From Pseudofrankia saprophytica (lineage in GTDB: Bacteria; Actinomycetota; Actinomycetes; Frankiales; Frankiaceae), in assembly GCF_000235425.2 (NCBI RefSeq), contig NZ_KI912266.1, positions 674,273-738,272 of the forward strand: a DNA stretch of 64,000 nt, in the 5' to 3' direction. The position numbers and the translations under genes are program-made. Position 1 is the first letter of the stretch. The number at the start of each line of letters is the position of its first letter. Shown here in pieces: positions 59,886 to 64,000 of the stretch. The notes below the pieces were generated by a model that searched no databases, had not been told where the DNA came from, and saw nothing but the letters and a program-made list of their open reading frames with translations.

Positions 59886-61687
59886 GAATCAGAAGGAAAC
59901 TGGCCGGCGCGTCCGTCTGTCTGGCCCTGCTCGCCGGCGCGCTGTCCGGCTGCTCGGGTGGCGACGACGCGAGCACGGCCCCGGCACCGGCCACGTCCGC
60001 CCAGGTCAGCCAGAGTGCCGCGCAGAGCGCCGCCCAGGTGCTCGCCGCCAACCAGGCCGACCACGCCGAGGACGGCGACGCGACGTACGACGAGTCCGCG
60101 GTCGTGAACGTCACCCTGACCGGATCCTCGGCGTCTGCCGGCGGCGACGGGGTCACGGTGACGGGATCCACGGTGACGATCACCGCCGCCGGCACCTACC
60201 GGCTTACCGGAACCCTGAACGGCCAGGTCGTCGTCAACGCCCCCGACCAAACCGTGAAGCTGGTCCTCGACGGGGCCACCATCGCCAGCTCCTCGAGCGC
60301 GGCGATCGCGGTCACCGACGCGGACGAGGCGGTCGTCATCCTTGCCGAGGGCAGCACCAACTCCCTGCGCGACACCGACTCCTACGCCCAGGACGCGGAC
60401 GTCAACGCCGCGCTGTTCAGCTCCGCCGACCTGACCATCACCGGCAGTGGCGCGCTGACCGTGCACGGCATCGGCAACGACGCGATCGCGAGCAAGGACG
60501 GCCTGGTCATCTCCTCGGGCAGCATCACGGTCGACGCCGCCGACGACGGGATCCGAGGCAAGGACTATGTCGTCGTCGACGGTGGCACGATCACCGTCAA
60601 GTCCGGGGGCGACGGGCTCAAGGCCGACGACACCGAGGACGCCGACGCCGGATATGTCGCGATCGCCGGCGGCGCGGTGACCATCACCGCCGGTGGCGAC
60701 GGCGTCGACGCGGCCACCGACCTGGTCGTCACCGGCGGCACTCTGTCTGTGAAGGCGGGCGGGGGCAGCGGCGTCCAGCCGACCGACGACACGTCCACCA
60801 AGGGGCTCAAGTCGGCAGTGATCACCGTGCTGGAGGGCGGCACCATCGCGGTGGACTCCTCCGACGACGCCATCCACACCGACGGGGCCCTGCACGTCAG
60901 CGGCGCCACCATCACGGCCGCCAGCGGCGACGACGGCGCGCACTCCGACGCGGGCCTGCTCGTCGACGCGGGCAAGCTCACCATAACCACGTCGTCTGAG
61001 GGCCTCGAGGGCACCGACATCGCCATCAACGGCGGCGACGTGAACATCGTCGCCAGCGACGACGGGGTCAACGGCTCCGGCGGCACGGGTCAGGGCGGCG
61101 GGGAGGATATCGGCGACTACTCGGTGGTCGTCACCGGCGGCACCCTGATCATCGACTCCGGCGGCGACGGGCTGGACTCCAACGGCACCGGGACGATCTC
61201 GGGCGGCACCGTCGTGGTCAACGGGCCAGAGCAGGGCGGGAACAGCGCCATCGACGTCAACGGCACCCTCGACGTCACCGGTGGCGTCCTGGTCGCAGCC
61301 GGCAGTGCCGGCATGGGGGGCGCCGCGCCGAGCACGGACTCCACCCAGGGATGGGTTGCGGCGACCTTCGACTCGGCCGTCACCGCGGGCACGACCCTGC
61401 AGGTCGTCGATGCCGACGGCACGGTGCTGGCCACCTTCGTCACCTCGAAGCCGATCGGGAATCTGATCTACTCTGGAGCCGGCATCGCCACCGGCAAGGA
61501 GTACGCGATCTACTCCGGCGGCACGGCGTCCGGGAACAGCGTCGGCGGGCTCGCGGAGACCGGCAGCCTCGGGTTGGCCACGAAGATCGCGACGGCGACG
61601 GCCGGCGCCGCCCCGGCCGGCGGAACGGGCGGCGGAGGCTTCCCCGGCCGCGGCGGGCAGCAACCACCCGGTATGTCCGGAACCTAA
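59882..61687 (+). CDS. secreted beta-repeat lipoprotein (carbohydrate-binding-domain type)
   Basis: 601 aa from an ATG at 59882. Signal with lipobox L-S-G-C (Cys24). A long array of short Gly/Asp-rich beta repeats follows (I-T-A-G-G-D-G-V-D, G-D-D-G-A-H-S-D, G-G-D-G-L-D-S-N), giving a right-handed beta-helix like the Cthe_2159 polysaccharide-binding family, ending in a small domain and a Gly-rich tail. Asp clusters suggest calcium binding. It overlaps the VTC-domain gene by 4 bp. Confidence 0.85.
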   Translation: MRIRRKLAGASVCLALLAGALSGCSGGDDASTAPAPATSAQVSQSAAQSAAQVLAANQADHAEDGDATYDESAVVNVTLTGSSASAGGDGVTVTGSTVTITAAGTYRLTGTLNGQVVVNAPDQTVKLVLDGATIASSSSAAIAVTDADEAVVILAEGSTNSLRDTDSYAQDADVNAALFSSADLTITGSGALTVHGIGNDAIASKDGLVISSGSITVDAADDGIRGKDYVVVDGGTITVKSGGDGLKADDTEDADAGYVAIAGGAVTITAGGDGVDAATDLVVTGGTLSVKAGGGSGVQPTDDTSTKGLKSAVITVLEGGTIAVDSSDDAIHTDGALHVSGATITAASGDDGAHSDAGLLVDAGKLTITTSSEGLEGTDIAINGGDVNIVASDDGVNGSGGTGQGGGEDIGDYSVVVTGGTLIIDSGGDGLDSNGTGTISGGTVVVNGPEQGGNSAIDVNGTLDVTGGVLVAAGSAGMGGAAPSTDSTQGWVAATFDSAVTAGTTLQVVDADGTVLATFVTSKPIGNLIYSGAGIATGKEYAIYSGGTASGNSVGGLAETGSLGLATKIATATAGAAPAGGTGGGGFPGRGGQQPPGMSGT

Positions 61688-61733
61688 CGGCCATACGAAG
61701 GCGACCCTGACCGTCCAATTTCACGCCACAGGG

Positions 61734-62195
61734 TCATGTCGTTCGGCGTGCCCGATGACGTCCGGCTCCTGTTCCGGCCCAGAGGTCCACGCGGGTTGTC
61801 TGGCGTTGTTCAGGGATGTGCCGGGGCGGGGGCGGTGGTTGGTCGGCGCGCTTCAGCAGGCCGAATCCGGCGCCGAGCGAGACGAGGCCCATGCCGGCCG
61901 CGGCCGCGATCCCCTTCGCGCCGCCGACGTAGAAGTAAGCTGCCGCGGCGACGGCGCCGTTGAACAGGAACAGGAACCACTGCACCTTCCGCGAGGCGAG
62001 AACAGATTTCAGTGGTTCTCTTTTCGCGAGAAGCGAGCCGGCGACGAGCGACACTACAGCCGAACCATAGCCGATCAGCTGTTTCTGTGTACCGTCGACG
62101 TCGAGGATCCTGCCACCGGCCACGGTGCCGACCAGGCCGGCCGCGAACGCCTGCCAGAGGATGAACGACCAGACGGTTGAGAGGATTGATCTCAC
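61734..62195 (-). CDS. small membrane protein, unknown
   Basis: 153 aa from a GTG at 62195 with AAGGA 6 nt upstream. Three to four hydrophobic helices (W-Q-A-F-A-A-G-L-V-G-T-V, V-V-S-L-V-A-G-S-L-L, F-L-F-L-F-N-G-A-V-A-A, M-G-L-V-S-L-G-A-G-F-G-L-L) and a basic, Pro-rich tail. No family recognised. It is convergent with the repeat-protein gene. Confidence 0.65.
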   Translation of the reverse strand: MRSILSTVWSFILWQAFAAGLVGTVAGGRILDVDGTQKQLIGYGSAVVSLVAGSLLAKREPLKSVLASRKVQWFLFLFNGAVAAAAYFYVGGAKGIAAAAGMGLVSLGAGFGLLKRADQPPPPPRHIPEQRQTTRVDLWAGTGAGRHRARRTT

Positions 62196-62374
62196 CGGTG
62201 TTCCTTTCGCATGAGGGTGAGGTCCGCGGTCCCGACGATGCCGTCACCCAGCTCTTCGCCGCGGGGCGTCACAGGGGGATCGTCGGTGCAGCTGGCTGAA
62301 CTGGTGTCGCCCACGCCGGCACGGCCAACGGGAGACGTTCACGGGTCGGGCGCGGTCCGCCGCGCAGGCGCGGG

Positions 62375-62776
62375 TCAGCGGGCGGGGCAGAGGGCGAACA
62401 TGTCCAGTAGCGCAATGTTGTAGAGAACGGCCTGGTCGGCTGTCGAGCTACCCAGGCTGTAGCGCTGTCCCATCGAAGGCGTGACCATCTTCCAGCTGGC
62501 GGCCATATCCGAGCAGTCAGCCTCGCCATCGCTGAGGATCTGCGCGTCGGTCTTACCCTCGGCGAGGTCGGGAAACTGTCGGCGAAACTGGCTGACGTAC
62601 GTGGAGGTGTCGGCCGCGTCGCCGGTGTCGGCCGCGTCGCCACTGTCGGCCGTCGGACTCGCCGGCACTTGCGTCGTGACGGAAGAAGGTGTCGGACTCA
62701 CGGCGGAAGTGGCGGCCGGTCGGCAGGCCGCCAACGACGCAATAGCCACGCCGATCAGGATGAGTCGCCGGTACAT
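62375..62776 (-). CDS. DUF732-like small lipoprotein
   Basis: 133 aa from an ATG at 62776 with AAGGGG upstream. Signal with L-A-A-C (Cys18), a Thr/Ser/Ala/Asp linker with A-A-D-T-G-D repeats (~25-55), then a compact helical domain with two Cys (E-A-D-C and F-A-L-C) typical of DUF732 proteins in mycobacteria and relatives. Exported; function unknown. Confidence 0.8.
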   Translation of the reverse strand: MYRRLILIGVAIASLAACRPAATSAVSPTPSSVTTQVPASPTADSGDAADTGDAADTSTYVSQFRRQFPDLAEGKTDAQILSDGEADCSDMAASWKMVTPSMGQRYSLGSSTADQAVLYNIALLDMFALCPAR

Positions 62777-63253
62777 GGAGTTCCCCTTTCGTGCCGTTCG
62801 CCGCGTGAACGTGCATGGTCTCCACAGCGGACTGACATTTGGTGTGGGCAGACGCCCGGCAGAGGACCGGTGCTGGGATCCGGTCGCGATATCCGGCCGT
62901 TGTGTACGAGACGATCCTGTTCCACGGGGCCCAATCCCACGTCCTGCACGTGCCGACAATTCCGGCTACCACGAGCGCGGTACTCGAGGCCCGGCACCTC
63001 CGTAGCCGATGGCAGAGCCAGGGACCTGGTGACGGACACCGTTGGCAGGTATCACCGGCTTCGTCGCGAAGCCGGCCCGTCAGGGCCGTCGGCGGACGCA
63101 ATGAGGCCACACGCGAGCCGGTCGGGGCAAGCACCAGCCGTAGCAGGCAGTGGGTCGGTGTACCGCGTTGGTGGTACGCGGAGATGACGTCAGCGGGCGG
63201 GCGGGCGGGCGCGGCGAGCTACTGGCCGGACGGCACCGACCTACGTCCCGTCC
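62777..63253. other. intergenic region, no recognised gene
   Basis: About 480 bp upstream of the DUF732-like gene, next to the end of yaaA. The base composition is less GC-rich than the genes. Several overlapping open frames exist, but none has a ribosome site or family features. It probably holds the lipoprotein promoter and possibly decayed sequence. Confidence 0.4.
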
Positions 63254-64000
63254 TCACCCAGCCAGACGGCCGGCATCCGGTGGGTTCCAGCGGGAGATGA
63301 TGTCGAGGGCGGGCGCGGTGGCGGTACCGCGCGGCTCGGCGACGAGGCCGGCGGACTCGGCGACCTCGGCCACGTCGTCGGCGGTCTTCACCGGACGGCC
63401 GGCCGCTTCGGTGAGCAGCAGCGCTCGGGTCAGCAGGCCCTTCGTCTGCTTGGCCTGGTAGCTGAGCGGGCGGCGAACCCAGCGCCCGTCGACGAGTTTC
63501 TCGGTCAGCGCGCGCACGGGCAGCGCGCCCGACCGGAGCGGTCCGGAAAGGGTGGGCACGGTCGCGTAGTCCGACGAGCGCAGGTCCACGACGAGGTGCT
63601 CACCGACGGCGGCCGGGGTGGATACGAGCAGGTCTGGCAGGACCAGGGCGAGCCTCGCGCGCCAGAAGGTCGCGAGCACCGTCGGTGTGGAGCGGCCGCC
63701 CAGTCCGGGGATGGCCGCCGCCATGCCGACACGGTGGTCGGGCACCGGCTCGGCCGCGCCAATCAGGCCGAACGCGCCGTTGGAGACGAACAGCGCGCGG
63801 TCGGCCGCGGCCCGCGCGGCGGGCGGAAGCGTCGCTGGGGCCAGCGCCTCGTAGAGCACGCCCACGAACCGGTCAAGTGCCGGCCTTGTCGGCGCGTCCA
63901 GGATCGCGGCGTTGGCGGCCAGTTCCATCTCGGCCCGCGAGGCCGGCAGCCGGAACGCGACGATCGCAGCCGCCGGGTCGTCGCGGCAGAAGGCGGCGAC
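63254..64000 (-). CDS. yaaA: peroxide stress protein YaaA family, partial (5' end outside window)
   Basis: The C-terminal ~248 residues are visible. Family motifs include N-A-A-I-L-D-A-P-T, F-V-G-V-L-Y-E-A-L, L-F-V-S-N-G-A-F-G-L-I-G-A, F-W-R-A-R-L and L-V-V-D-L-R-S-S-D-Y. YaaA in E. coli lowers free iron during peroxide stress and binds DNA. The start lies beyond base 64000. Confidence 0.85.
   Translation of the reverse strand, partial: VAAFCRDDPAAAIVAFRLPASRAEMELAANAAILDAPTRPALDRFVGVLYEALAPATLPPAARAAADRALFVSNGAFGLIGAAEPVPDHRVGMAAAIPGLGGRSTPTVLATFWRARLALVLPDLLVSTPAAVGEHLVVDLRSSDYATVPTLSGPLRSGALPVRALTEKLVDGRWVRRPLSYQAKQTKGLLTRALLLTEAAGRPVKTADDVAEVAESAGLVAEPRGTATAPALDIISRWNPPDAGRLAG

Noticed and set aside
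61703-61735. GACCCTG / CAGGGTC pair between the repeat protein and the membrane-protein gene
   Set aside because: A 7-bp stem with a 19-nt loop and no T tract, overlapping the end of the convergent gene; not convincing as terminator.

Overview
The window is a very GC-rich actinobacterial chromosome segment. Gene content and family matches (a group 1h-type [NiFe] hydrogenase operon, a bifunctional LysX, a DUF574-type methyltransferase, HisKA_3 kinases, and many GTG starts with 4-bp start/stop overlaps) suggest a Frankia-like filamentous actinomycete. That placement is an inference from gene style; no rRNA or marker gene is present. I saw no tRNA, rRNA, CRISPR array or intact insertion sequence.

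Left edge (1-7.9 kb): a minus-strand acetyltransferase / FkbH / acyl carrier protein operon leaves the window on the left and looks like the edge of a glyceryl-ACP natural-product pathway. A WS/DGAT-like acyltransferase and a GNAT acetyltransferase lie divergent to it. Next is a small redox regulon: a [2Fe-2S] SoxR regulator faces an SDR and a QueA-like gene across a well-formed SoxR box.

Hydrogenase block (8.2-21.8 kb): fourteen plus-strand genes, mostly translationally coupled: hypA, hypB, an uncharacterised 556-aa protein, maturation protease, small subunit, large subunit, NifU-like protein, Cys-motif protein, two mini-proteins (69 and 37 aa), hypF, hypC, hypD, hypE. The subunits look like high-affinity (group 1h) hydrogenases that consume traces of H2. 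A perfect 18-bp-stem inverted repeat framed by 11-bp direct repeats lies between the two mini-protein genes.

Middle (21.9-38 kb): an internally deleted metallo-hydrolase remnant, a SAM methyltransferase, LysX (lysyl-phosphatidylglycerol synthesis), an FMN reductase with a divergent MmyB-type regulator, a secreted S15-type hydrolase, a SnoaL-like gene with a divergent TetR gene and a clear operator, VOC, LLM and ICMT-like genes, a circularly permuted ATP-grasp/alpha-E fusion, and a universal stress protein. About 880 bp (37.2-38.1 kb) hold no recognisable gene.

38-46.5 kb: an FHA-ABC-transporter fusion with an acidic insert, a membrane protein divergent from a NarL-type two-component pair, a primary-like sigma factor, and a cold-shock gene with a strong terminator.

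46.5-51 kb is a decayed zone: a cutinase with a tandem-repeat leader, a chimeric SDR, and truncated LLM and old-yellow-enzyme remnants, followed by a lipoprotein. 51-58.2 kb is nitrate assimilation: narK divergent from nasA (frameshifted in this sequence, and running into an extra C-terminal domain), then nirB and nirD. 58.4-61.7 kb carries a DUF4956 / VTC-domain / secreted repeat-protein trio. The right edge has two small envelope genes and a partial yaaA.
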